Origin: an uncultured Clostridia bacterium
GTDB taxonomy: Bacteria; Bacillota; Clostridia; Christensenellales; QALW01
Direction of reading: 5' to 3'
DNA length: 64,000 nt
Assembly (NCBI GenBank): GCA_934465535.1
Contig: CAKSKV010000008.1
Span: forward strand, 1 to 64,000
Part shown: piece after piece, positions 26,532 through 34,417 of the stretch
How the letters are laid out: each line of letters starts with the position of its first letter
Position numbering within the stretch: position 1 is the stretch's first letter
Notes under the pieces: generated by a model
What the model saw: only the letters and a program-made list of their open reading frames with translations
What the model was told of the DNA's origin: nothing
Database searches by the model: none
Made by a program: the position numbers and the translations under genes

Positions 26532-28073
26532 TTGACATTAAACAATAACTTCAAGCATATAATTTCTATGCTGTTCAGCCGTGCAAAAAAAATGACGGCT
26601 GCGGTCATATGCCTTATAATCGCGGTTTCCTGCACGGGATTTGCGGCGGGAGTGAGCGATACGGACAATCATATTGCCTGCGATAACGCATCACTTTCCA
26701 TTCCGACGGACGGCCCCGTGCGCCTTGATGAAACCTACGGATGGGTCCGTTCGGGTAAAAATCTGCTTACAAACTTTTACAGCATGTACCAGCCTGAGGT
26801 AATATATATAAAGGAGCAGGATGTCGAGGGCGGTTACCCCTACCGCATGTGGTTCTTTGCATGGGCATATACGCAGGAAAACGACGCTACTCCGATATAT
26901 CCTGGGTACCCGGGCGGAGATGCAATTTTTACCGCCCGCGCCCGCAGTCTGGAGGGGCCGTGGGAGGTGTACAGCCTTGATTATTCCACTGACGAATTCT
27001 TCTGGGACACCAAAATGGACCCGTTTTACTGGTATCCCGTTATAACCTGTGACGATAAATGGTATGATTCATGGCATGTTGGGGATCCCAGCGTTGTATA
27101 TATGGACGGCACCTTCTATATGGCGTATTCCGCAATGGGCTGCGATGAGGACGGAATTCCTTCGCATAAGCCCAAGGATACCGACGGCAACGCCAGCTGC
27201 ATAATGGGGGCTGTCAGCACCGACGGCATAAACTGGACGCGTTCGGAAAAGCCGCTGCTGGTCTGGAAAGGGGAAAAGGGCTTCAACGAAAAGGATTATT
27301 ACGATAAATACTACGGCGGGCATCAGCGCCCGAGCCTCATGTTTGAGGACGGAGTGTGGAAAATGTGGTACGATTACCGCTACAACCGCTTGGGCTATGC
27401 CGAGTGCAGAGGGGATTTTCTTACCGGCAGCTGGAAGGAGAGCGCAACCGACCTTAACGGGCTGGGGCTCGGAGTGGATTTTGATGTGGTGAAGATCGGG
27501 GATATTTACTATGCCTACGGCGATCCGTATGTGAACTGGGTGGGCATAAAGGATACCGACATTCCGTATTATCCCGACGATTCCTCGCTGTGGAGCCAGC
27601 GCCAGATAGTGGAGTATCAGTCCCGCGACGGCCTTTCGTGGACGGCAACGGGGTATTTCCTGCCCGATGAGGGCTATGACGCCATACAGATCCCGCAGGT
27701 ATTTCTTGATCACAAGGAAAACCGAGTTTACATTTTTTATGCTACGCAGCGCGGAAAAAGGGGAGGCAAAACCTATGACTGGCGGTGGGACAATATCCGC
27801 TGCATGAGCCGTGACGCGGCGCTTTTCGCCTCCGCGGCGGCACCGGTGTATACGCCGGAGCCAACGCCCGCGCAAACCGTGAAAGACACGGAAACGGAGC
27901 CGACGGAAACGCCGGAAAACACGGTTTTGCCGCAGGAGAGCGCGGAAGCGCCGGAAAAACCGGATAAAAACGGGGAGATATTGCCGGTAATTACCCTTGC
28001 AGGCAGCATTTTGCTTGCAATAGGGGCGGTTTTTGCGGTTATTGCAATTTGCAAAAAAAGAAACGGCAAGTGA
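26532..28073 (+). CDS. Exported, membrane-tethered beta-propeller glycosidase-like paralog
   Basis: 513 aa. After a signal peptide (about 13-39), residues 55-430 closely match the preceding gene block by block (WFFAWAYTQEND, GCDEDGIP-HKP-DTDGNA, RQIVEYQSRDG, FYATQRGKRGG). A Thr/Pro/Glu-rich linker (about 440-475) leads to a C-terminal membrane helix and KKRNGK tail. The start is TTG with AAAGGA upstream; an ATG at 26568 lacks a ribosome site. The same catalytic module is thus placed on both sides of the membrane. Substrate unknown. Confidence 0.78.
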   Translation: MTLNNNFKHIISMLFSRAKKMTAAVICLIIAVSCTGFAAGVSDTDNHIACDNASLSIPTDGPVRLDETYGWVRSGKNLLTNFYSMYQPEVIYIKEQDVEGGYPYRMWFFAWAYTQENDATPIYPGYPGGDAIFTARARSLEGPWEVYSLDYSTDEFFWDTKMDPFYWYPVITCDDKWYDSWHVGDPSVVYMDGTFYMAYSAMGCDEDGIPSHKPKDTDGNASCIMGAVSTDGINWTRSEKPLLVWKGEKGFNEKDYYDKYYGGHQRPSLMFEDGVWKMWYDYRYNRLGYAECRGDFLTGSWKESATDLNGLGLGVDFDVVKIGDIYYAYGDPYVNWVGIKDTDIPYYPDDSSLWSQRQIVEYQSRDGLSWTATGYFLPDEGYDAIQIPQVFLDHKENRVYIFYATQRGKRGGKTYDWRWDNIRCMSRDAALFASAAAPVYTPEPTPAQTVKDTETEPTETPENTVLPQESAEAPEKPDKNGEILPVITLAGSILLAIGAVFAVIAICKKRNGK

Positions 28074-28084
28074 ATGTACGGCTG

Positions 28085-28164
28085 AAAACACGCAAAAAAA
28101 GCGTAAAAAATGCATAAAAAACGCTTAAAAAAGCGTTAAAAAACGCCTGAAAAAGTGCAAAAAA
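28085..28164. promoter_or_regulatory. Phased A-tract array (predicted curved DNA)
   Basis: Eight A-runs of 4-7 bases are centred near 28086, 28097, 28107, 28118, 28129, 28140, 28152 and 28161, about one helical turn apart. They are separated by GC-rich short inverted repeats (ACGC/GCGT, AACGCTT/AAGCGTT, GTGCA/TGCAC). In-phase A-tracts bend DNA. The array ends 44 bases before the solute-binding lipoprotein gene. On the minus strand it also resembles stacked T-run hairpins. Confidence 0.75.
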
Positions 28165-28208
28165 TGCACACGGAATTTTTGGGAATAAATTTTTAGGAGG
28201 ATTGCAGT

Positions 28209-29636
28209 ATGTTTCGGAAGAACAAAAAATGCGGGCCGCTTGCCGCAGCGATAGCGGCTATGCTGCTGATGCTGATCTTTGCGGGCTGCACGCCGGAAGA
28301 GACAGCCGATGCCACTCCGTCGCCTACGCCGGAGAGCAGCGCGGTGCAGAAGGAGAATGCCATTAAGGCGGGAGATGTGTACAGATATTATCTCTGGAGC
28401 GTTACGGATGAAAAGGATCCGTTCAAGAACGCGGGGCCGCGTGCTGATTCCATGCGCAAGCGCCTTGCAGAGTTTGAGCAGAAGTATGACATTACCGTAA
28501 AGTATGTTGCTTCTACCGGAGGCTATGAGTGGTATGACCTGCCCCGTTCCTCTGCGGCAGCGGGAGAGCCTATATGCGATATATTCAATGTGGGCGGCCC
28601 GTATGTGGTGCTGGGTACATATTTTTACGGTGGTCAGGCGGGAAAATGTATTCTGCCGCTGTCGGATTATGCCTCCGTGGCGGATTTCAGCGATACGGAG
28701 TATTGGGATGTTGAATCGCAGCAGTTCTGCACTTTTTCCGGCAAGCTGTACTGCGCGGTTCCGCTGGAATGCGGCGGCGATTCGGTATCCTCAAACACGG
28801 TTACGCTGTTTAACAAGGATCTGATGGTGAAGGCCGGCTATGAGGCCGACAAGCTTTATGAAATGAGCCGCAACGGCGAGTGGACATGGGAACGCTTTGA
28901 AGAGGCGGCGGTGCGCACCACCGATATTGACAACGGCATATACGGCACCACCATAGGCGACAATGTGGCGCTGGGTTCTGCGCTGATAGTTACAAACGGC
29001 GGATCGTATTTCAAAAACAACGGCACCACCGATGTATTTGTGGGCAACAGTGACAATGCGATTGCCGCGTGGGATTTTATAGTGGGTCTTGCAAAGAAAA
29101 GCTGCATTGATTATTCCGGCACGACCGAGGCCAACCTTTTCGGTACGGGCAAGGTGGCGATGATGGTTACCACCATTTCCCGTCTGGTGTCGGTATACAA
29201 ATTCCTTAAGTGCGATTACGGTATTATAAACCCGCCCAAGGGACCCATGGCAAGCGATTATCTTTCCGAAATGAGCTGGTTTACCCCCATAAGCGTTATG
29301 CGCGGCGCCAATAACCCTGCGGGCTGCGTACAGGTGATAAACGAATATCTCTCGCCGGAATATGCGCGCAGCAGTGCGGAAAACCAGGAGCTTATGGATG
29401 CTGAGCTTACGGTATATCTTAAGGACGCCGGAAGCGTGGAGACGGCCAAGAACATAACCAAGTACACCTCCAACCAGAATTATTATCTCTACCAGCAGGT
29501 GAGCGACGGCGATACTCAGATGCTGTCCTATCTTTACGGCAATGTGTGGAACTTTATTTCGGGCGAGGCTACTCCCAAGCAGTTCTATGATTCGGTGACG
29601 GATAAGATAAACTCGATGGTGGCCTCCACAAGATAA
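28209..29636 (+). CDS. Extracellular solute-binding lipoprotein
   Basis: 475 aa. Signal peptide with lipobox FAGC (Cys about 23), then a Thr/Pro/Ser-rich linker. The body has the cluster B periplasmic-binding pattern: FEQKYDITVKYV, AVPLECGGDSVSSNTVTLFNKDLM, WTWERFEEAA and the later LFGTGKVAMMVT. It would deliver a sugar or oligosaccharide to an ABC importer, but no MalF/MalG-type permease follows; the next gene is an acetyltransferase. TAGGAGGATTGC precedes the ATG. It may partner with permeases elsewhere or act as a sensor. Confidence 0.85.
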   Translation: MFRKNKKCGPLAAAIAAMLLMLIFAGCTPEETADATPSPTPESSAVQKENAIKAGDVYRYYLWSVTDEKDPFKNAGPRADSMRKRLAEFEQKYDITVKYVASTGGYEWYDLPRSSAAAGEPICDIFNVGGPYVVLGTYFYGGQAGKCILPLSDYASVADFSDTEYWDVESQQFCTFSGKLYCAVPLECGGDSVSSNTVTLFNKDLMVKAGYEADKLYEMSRNGEWTWERFEEAAVRTTDIDNGIYGTTIGDNVALGSALIVTNGGSYFKNNGTTDVFVGNSDNAIAAWDFIVGLAKKSCIDYSGTTEANLFGTGKVAMMVTTISRLVSVYKFLKCDYGIINPPKGPMASDYLSEMSWFTPISVMRGANNPAGCVQVINEYLSPEYARSSAENQELMDAELTVYLKDAGSVETAKNITKYTSNQNYYLYQQVSDGDTQMLSYLYGNVWNFISGEATPKQFYDSVTDKINSMVASTR

Positions 29637-29671
29637 AAGCAAATAAAAATACACAGTGTGAAAGCAGGAAG

Positions 29672-29700
29672 GAGCCGCGGCGCACAGCCGCGGCTCTGTT
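29672..29700 (+). terminator. Hairpin after the solute-binding protein gene
   Basis: A perfect 10-bp stem (GAGCCGCGGC with GCCGCGGCTC) and 5-base loop; the following TGTTG is a poor U run, so termination strength is uncertain. Confidence 0.55.
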
Positions 29701-29781
29701 GCGCAGGCGGGGTATGTATGATATAATAAATTAAACAATATTTGTGTGAAGACGGCACAAAATGCTCAAAAGGAGTATGCG

Positions 29782-30348
29782 ATGATATATAATAAAACGG
29801 TAAGGCTTAAGGACGGCAGGGAGTGCTGCCTGAGAAACGGGGCGGAAGGCGACGCGCAGGCGGTTATTGATAATTTTAATCTGACCCATAAGCAAACGGA
29901 TTATCTGCTTTCCTATCCTGATGAGAGTAATTTTAACCTTCAGCAGGAGAGGGAGTTTTTGAGAAAAAAGAAGGAAAGCCCGGACGAGATAGAAATTCTT
30001 GCCCTGTTGGACGGCGAGGTCGCGGCAACGGCGGGAATAGACAGAGTGGGAAGCCGGTACAAGGTGCGCCACCGTGCTGAATTCGGAATAAGCGTGGATG
30101 AGAAATATTGGAATTTGGGCATAGGGCGGGCGCTGCTGAAGGCCTGCATCGAGTGTGCGCTGAAGGCGGGCTATGAGCAGCTGGAGCTGGATGTGGTGGC
30201 GGAGAACGAAAAGGCGGCTGCGCTTTATAAAAGCGAGGGCTTTGAGGAATACGGACGCAACCCAAAGGGCTTTTTATCGCGTTATTCCGGCTTTCAGGAG
30301 CTTGTATATATGCGGCTTGACTTGCAGAAAATCAAAAAGAACACTTAA
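29782..30348 (+). CDS. GNAT family N-acetyltransferase
   Basis: 188 aa. Residues about 105-150 carry the acetyl-CoA loop and following strand: VDEKYWNLGIGRALLKACIE, then LDVVAENEKAAALYKSEGFE. The sequence resembles the RimJ/RimL-like group and ends YMRLDL, a common terminal strand. The ATG at 29782 after AAAAGGAG is chosen over a frame-open GTG/ATG further upstream. The acceptor is unknown. A TATAAT near 29719 could serve as its -10 element. It may be co-transcribed with the dehydrogenase that follows 75 bases later. Confidence 0.85.
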   Translation: MIYNKTVRLKDGRECCLRNGAEGDAQAVIDNFNLTHKQTDYLLSYPDESNFNLQQEREFLRKKKESPDEIEILALLDGEVAATAGIDRVGSRYKVRHRAEFGISVDEKYWNLGIGRALLKACIECALKAGYEQLELDVVAENEKAAALYKSEGFEEYGRNPKGFLSRYSGFQELVYMRLDLQKIKKNT

Positions 30349-30423
30349 AAGAAAAGGATAAAAACAGACAGGCAAACGGCAGATACGGGTATGCTTTGCG
30401 GTTTGATAAAAGGAGCGAAAAAC

Positions 30424-31173
30424 ATGAAATGTGCGGTGATTACCGGTGCGTCCTCGGGGCTGGGGGCGGAATTTGCGCGCCAGACGGCAAAAGGGGGCAG
30501 ATATGAAAGAATAATACTTATTGCAAGGCGGGCGGAGCGGCTGGAGAAGCTGGCAAAAGAGATATCCGCACCCGGAATTACCGCCTGCGTGCTGCCGCTT
30601 GACCTTACCGTGCCCGATGCGGCGGAGACGGTGGAAAAGTGCATAGGCGCAGATGAGCTGTGCCTGCTGGTAAACTGCGCGGGCTTTGGCAAAATGGGAG
30701 AGGCGGCATCGCTTGGCAAGGTTCAGCGGGATATGACGGAGCTGAACTGCATTGCACTTACCTCGCTGTGTGCAATGGCGGCGGGAAAAATGCATGAAGG
30801 GGGCAGGATAATTAATATCGCCTCCATTGCGGCCTTTGTGCCTACGCCGAACTTGGCCGTTTACGGAGCCAGTAAGGCCTATGTACTGTCCTTTTCCAAG
30901 GCGTTAAGCCGGGAGGTGCGCAGTAAGGGAATAACGGTTACGGCGGTTTGCCCCGGCCCTGCGGACACGGAGTTTTTTGCCGTGGCGGGCATTGAGCACT
31001 CAAAGCTGTTTGACAGCCTTGTGCATCTTTCGCCGGAATATGTTGTGAGTGCGGCGCTTAAGGCATCGGAGAAAAAGAAGTGGGTATGCACGCCGCATCC
31101 GCTGTACAAGCTGTACCGCGTGCTTTCCAAGCTGCTGCCCGACCGCTTTTTTATCCGCTTTACAAGGGCGTGA
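30424..31173 (+). CDS. Short-chain dehydrogenase/reductase (SDR)
   Basis: 249 aa classical SDR. The N-terminal nucleotide site is ITGASSGLGAEFA, followed by NCAGFG, the serine in INIASIAAF and the catalytic YGASKAYVLSFSK (Tyr-x-x-x-Lys). The later VCPGPADTEFF is the usual loop after the active site. It oxidises or reduces a hydroxyl/keto group using NAD(P). The substrate is not predictable. AAAGGAGCG precedes the ATG. It lies upstream of the third TetR gene. Confidence 0.88.
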   Translation: MKCAVITGASSGLGAEFARQTAKGGRYERIILIARRAERLEKLAKEISAPGITACVLPLDLTVPDAAETVEKCIGADELCLLVNCAGFGKMGEAASLGKVQRDMTELNCIALTSLCAMAAGKMHEGGRIINIASIAAFVPTPNLAVYGASKAYVLSFSKALSREVRSKGITVTAVCPGPADTEFFAVAGIEHSKLFDSLVHLSPEYVVSAALKASEKKKWVCTPHPLYKLYRVLSKLLPDRFFIRFTRA

Positions 31174-31301
31174 TAACGGCGGCAGCCGGGGGCTGCGGTT
31201 GGGCGGAAACGGATATTGCAGGATTTTACATAGGGTACGAAACAGCAGAGTACCCGTTTATACCCGCATCGGAAGGTGCGGTTTTTTACTGTGCTTTTTT
31301 G

Positions 31302-31329
31302 TTGACATTGCGAGGGAAAAGGATATAAT
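31302..31329 (+). promoter_or_regulatory. Promoter of the third TetR gene
   Basis: TTGACA (31302-31307) and TATAAT (31324-31329), both perfect, with a 16-base spacer. GTTGCG and GTTGCC occur as a spaced direct repeat downstream (31347-31375), but I cannot define a clear palindrome. Confidence 0.8.
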
Positions 31330-31382
31330 ATAATAAAGAAACAAGCGTTGCGCCACTTATGTTGCCTAACGGGAGGACGGAT

Positions 31383-31979
31383 ATGCCGCGAAAGTTTTTA
31401 TTTACAAAAGAGCAAATAACGGAGGCAGCCCTGGAGCTTACACGGAAAAAGGGCATGGATGCTCTGACCGCGCGGGCGCTGGGGGAGGAGCTTGGAAGCT
31501 CGGCAAAGCCGATATTCGGACTGTTTGAAAATATGCAGCAGGTGCGTGCGGCGGTTATTGAAAGAGCAGGCGGCATATATCGGCAGAGACTGCGCGAGGA
31601 TATGGAAAAGGGGGAATATCCGCCCTACAAGGCCAGCGGTATGTCGTACATACGGTTTGCCGTTGAGGAAAGCGAGCTTTTTAAGCTGCTGTTTATGCGC
31701 GACCGCACGGGGGAGACTCCGGCACAGGCGCCGGAGCTTGAGCCGATAATTGCAATCATTTCAAAAAATACGGGGCTGGGCCGCGAGGAGGCGCTGCTTT
31801 TCCATATGGAGATGTGGATATATGTGCACGGAATAGCGGCAATGGCGGCGACGCATTATTTGAAATGGGACAATGATATGATAAGCAAAAGCCTGAGCGA
31901 TGTTTATACGGGGCTTAAATATCGCTTTACCGAAGGAAGGCGTGCCGAAGAAGCGGACAGGACAGACAAGGGAGTTTGA
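31383..31979 (+). CDS. TetR/AcrR family regulator
   Basis: 198 aa. Helix-turn-helix around residues 8-48 (ITEAALELTRKKGMDALTAR and ELGSSAKPIFGLFENMQQV) and a helical C-terminal domain with MSYIRFAVEESELFKLLFM. It is a paralog of the TetR protein at 4780-5412. The ATG at 31383 after GGGAGGACGG is used; a further in-frame start codon lies 24 bases upstream. It probably regulates the ABC-2 exporter that begins 4 bases after its stop. Confidence 0.88.
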   Translation: MPRKFLFTKEQITEAALELTRKKGMDALTARALGEELGSSAKPIFGLFENMQQVRAAVIERAGGIYRQRLREDMEKGEYPPYKASGMSYIRFAVEESELFKLLFMRDRTGETPAQAPELEPIIAIISKNTGLGREEALLFHMEMWIYVHGIAAMAATHYLKWDNDMISKSLSDVYTGLKYRFTEGRRAEEADRTDKGV

Positions 31980-31983
31980 GTAT

Positions 31984-32709
31984 ATGGAAGCGATAAGAAC
32001 GGAAAACCTTACAAAGCGCTATAAGCAGACGGTGGTGGACAGGCTTAACTTTTCGGTGGAGGAGGGGGAGCTTTTTGCGCTGCTGGGCGTGAACGGGGCG
32101 GGAAAGACCACGACAGTGCGGATGCTTTCCTGCCTTACAAGGCCGAGCTCCGGCGATGCGTGGCTGCTTGGAAGAAGCGTGGTTTCCCAAAGCGGCGGGG
32201 TAAAGGAGATAATAGGCGTATCACCGCAGGAAACGGCGGTGGCGCCCAACCTGAACGCGAAGGAGAACCTGCTGCTGATGTGCGGAGTTCACGGTTTTTC
32301 CGGCAGAAAGAGCCGCGAAAGGACCGAGGCACTTGTGAAGAGGATGGGACTTGAGCAGGTGCTTGATAAAAAGGCGGGAAAGCTTTCGGGCGGATGGCAG
32401 CGCAGGCTGAGCATAGCCATGGCGTTGGTAAGCGGACCGAGGATACTGTTTTTGGATGAGCCGACATTGGGACTGGATGTTATTGCCCGCAGCGAGCTGT
32501 GGGAGGTGCTGAAGGAGCTTAAGGGGGAGGTTACGATAGTGCTGACCACGCATTATATGGAGGAGGCGGAGGCGCTTTCGGACCGTATAGGAATAATGAA
32601 GGCGGGGCGTATGCCGGCAATGGGGACGGCGGAGGAGCTTAAAAGGCTTACGGGGCAGGAGCGCTTTGAGGATGCCTTTATAAGCATTGTAAAGGGGGAA
32701 GAAAAATGA
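31984..32709 (+). CDS. ABC-2 type transporter ATP-binding protein
   Basis: 241 aa. Walker A GVNGAGKTT (about 38-46), the Q-loop SPQE, signature LSGGWQRRLSIAM (about 137), Walker B ILFLDEPTLGLD and TTHYMEE with the switch histidine. The protein resembles CcmA/DrrA-type ATPases of drug or polymer exporters. The ATG follows GGGAGTTTGAGTAT, close to the TetR stop, and the gene overlaps the permease by 4 bases. Under TetR control it probably drives efflux of an antimicrobial, but the cargo is unknown. Confidence 0.9.
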   Translation: MEAIRTENLTKRYKQTVVDRLNFSVEEGELFALLGVNGAGKTTTVRMLSCLTRPSSGDAWLLGRSVVSQSGGVKEIIGVSPQETAVAPNLNAKENLLLMCGVHGFSGRKSRERTEALVKRMGLEQVLDKKAGKLSGGWQRRLSIAMALVSGPRILFLDEPTLGLDVIARSELWEVLKELKGEVTIVLTTHYMEEAEALSDRIGIMKAGRMPAMGTAEELKRLTGQERFEDAFISIVKGEEK

Positions 32710-33437
32710 AAATGCTGGCGTTTGCCCGCAGGACGGGCAAGGAGATACTGCGCGACCCGCTGACGGTGCTTTTCGGCCTTGGCTTTCCGGTTATACTTAT
32801 TTTGCTGCTGAGCGCGATACAGGCGAGCATACCGGTGCCGCTTTTTGAGCTGGACAGGCTTACTCCGGGCATAACGGTGTTCGGACTTGCTTTTATGACG
32901 CTTTTTTCCGCAACGCTTATAGCGCGGGACAGGGAAAGCGCGCTGCTGGAGCGGCTTTATACCACTCCGCTTACTGCCGGAGATTATATTATGGGCTATG
33001 CGCTGCCCATATTTCCCATAGCGGCGGCGCAGTGCGTTATATGCTATGCTCTTGCTGCGGTTTTGGGGCTGAGGCTTACTGTGAACACGGTGTATGCCGT
33101 ACTGTTCATGCTTCCGGCATCGGTATTTTTTATAGCGCTGGGGCTGCTGTGCGGCAGCGTTATGAATGTAAAGCAGGTGGGAGGAGTATGCGGTGCGCTG
33201 CTTACCAATCTGACGGCGTGGCTGTCCGGCGTGTGGTTTGATATTGATCTTGTGGGGGGAGTATTCAGAAAAATTGCCGATGCGCTGCCCTTTGTTCATG
33301 CGGTGGAGCTGGAGCGAGCGGTGTTTTCGGGCAATTTTGCCGGGATATTTCCGCATTTATGGTGGGTGCTGGGATATGCGGCGGCGGCCGCCATGCTTGC
33401 GGTGCTTTTGTTTTTGCGGCAGATGAAAAAGCGGTGA
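32706..33437 (+). CDS. ABC-2 type transporter permease
   Basis: 243 aa with about six membrane helices (for example VLFGLGFPVILILLLSAI near residue 22 and FLTL-type AVLFMLPASVFFIALGLLCG near 135) and the ABC-2 loop RDRESALLERLYTTPLTAGDY that faces the ATPase. The family exports drugs or polysaccharides. Start ATGA overlap with the ATPase gene. Partner of the ATPase and likely TetR-regulated. It converges with the next minus-strand gene, 31 bases away. Confidence 0.88.
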   Translation: MKMLAFARRTGKEILRDPLTVLFGLGFPVILILLLSAIQASIPVPLFELDRLTPGITVFGLAFMTLFSATLIARDRESALLERLYTTPLTAGDYIMGYALPIFPIAAAQCVICYALAAVLGLRLTVNTVYAVLFMLPASVFFIALGLLCGSVMNVKQVGGVCGALLTNLTAWLSGVWFDIDLVGGVFRKIADALPFVHAVELERAVFSGNFAGIFPHLWWVLGYAAAAAMLAVLLFLRQMKKR

Positions 33438-33468
33438 AGGGGGAAGCGCGTTTGTATGGAGATGGGGG

Positions 33469-33972
33469 TTATTCGTTAAGGGCGGAGCCCTCCATTGCTA
33501 TAAAGCGTATGCCGTTTCTTGAAAGAACCCCCGACATATCCTTAAAGCCGACCTTGCGGTAGAATTCCGCTGCAGAGGGGGTGGAATTCACGGTGATTTT
33601 TTTATATCCGAGCGTCAAAGCATACAGACGCGCCTGTGCAACAAGGGCTTGCCCGATGCCGGAGCGTCTGTATTTTTTATCCACGAATAACATGCTTATA
33701 TGAGCATCGATGCATACACAGACTCCGGAGAGCCTTTTACCGGTATAGGCGCAGATAAAAACAAAATATCCGGGGAAAATACGGGCAGTGCTTACCGCCT
33801 GACGGAGCAGAGCGTCAAAGGCGGCGCGGCTCGGTTTGCCCTGATCGCTGCCAAGGGAAGCAAAGCCGCGCTTTATAAGCCTTGAGGCGCGGGAGAACTC
33901 TTTAGCTGTTTGGGCATACCGAAAGGAGAGGGGCTTGCCCGTGCCGGCGGGAGCCGTTTGATTATCTGACAA
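33469..33972 (-). CDS. GNAT family N-acetyltransferase
   Basis: 167 aa. The acetyl-CoA motif LFVDKKYRRSGIGQALVAQA (about residues 98-117) is followed by NSTPSAAEFYRKVGFKDM, the conserved AAxFYxxxGF strand-helix. The start is a TTG with AAAGGAT upstream; no in-frame ATG is available near the N-terminus. Residues 1-25 are poorly conserved and may be a linker. Acceptor unknown. Convergent with the ABC-2 permease. Confidence 0.82.
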   Translation of the reverse strand: MSDNQTAPAGTGKPLSFRYAQTAKEFSRASRLIKRGFASLGSDQGKPSRAAFDALLRQAVSTARIFPGYFVFICAYTGKRLSGVCVCIDAHISMLFVDKKYRRSGIGQALVAQARLYALTLGYKKITVNSTPSAAEFYRKVGFKDMSGVLSRNGIRFIAMEGSALNE

Positions 33973-34057
33973 TGCTTTTTATCCTTTGCAAATAGTAATT
34001 TGCCGCAAAAAGGCACCTTAATTATAACATAGGATGGGATATAGCGCAAAGGCGGTG

Positions 34058-34417
34058 TCAGAACACATTTTGAAGGCTGAGGCGTGAACGGTCGGGGATA
34101 AGTTTGAGCATATGCTTAAGGGTTTGCTTGTTTTGAAGGAAATCCTCATCGGAGCAGGCGTACATATTGTAATAGATCTCGCTGAGGCTGTCGACCTCAT
34201 CGTGGGGCATGATAAGCAGCCAGATGTCGGTTATGCGGTCGAAGCTTTCGTCAAAGGCATCAAGATCCTGCGGGGATTCCACCCTTTCAAGCTCCTGCTC
34301 CAGCCGGCGGCAGGAGATATTCAGGTACAGCTCGCTTAGCAGGCAGATTATTCCCAGCAGACAAAGCAGGACAAGCATTATGAGAATGTGCTTCAGCTCA
34401 CCTTTAATGTGCAGCAT
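34058..34417 (-). CDS. DUF4363-like small membrane protein
   Basis: 119 aa. One N-terminal membrane helix (about residues 11-30) and a helical, acidic remainder with DRITDIWLLIMPHDEVDSLSEI. This matches the DUF4363-type proteins found just downstream of DUF421 (YetF-like) genes. It overlaps the DUF421 gene by 25 bases, so translation is coupled. Family function unknown; a spore-membrane or envelope role has been suggested for its partner. Confidence 0.75.
   Translation of the reverse strand: MLHIKGELKHILIMLVLLCLLGIICLLSELYLNISCRRLEQELERVESPQDLDAFDESFDRITDIWLLIMPHDEVDSLSEIYYNMYACSDEDFLQNKQTLKHMLKLIPDRSRLSLQNVF

Noticed and set aside
28073..28200. CRISPR-like repeats
   Set aside because: The repeated units are about 11 bp A-tracts with no 20-40 bp repeats and no spacers.
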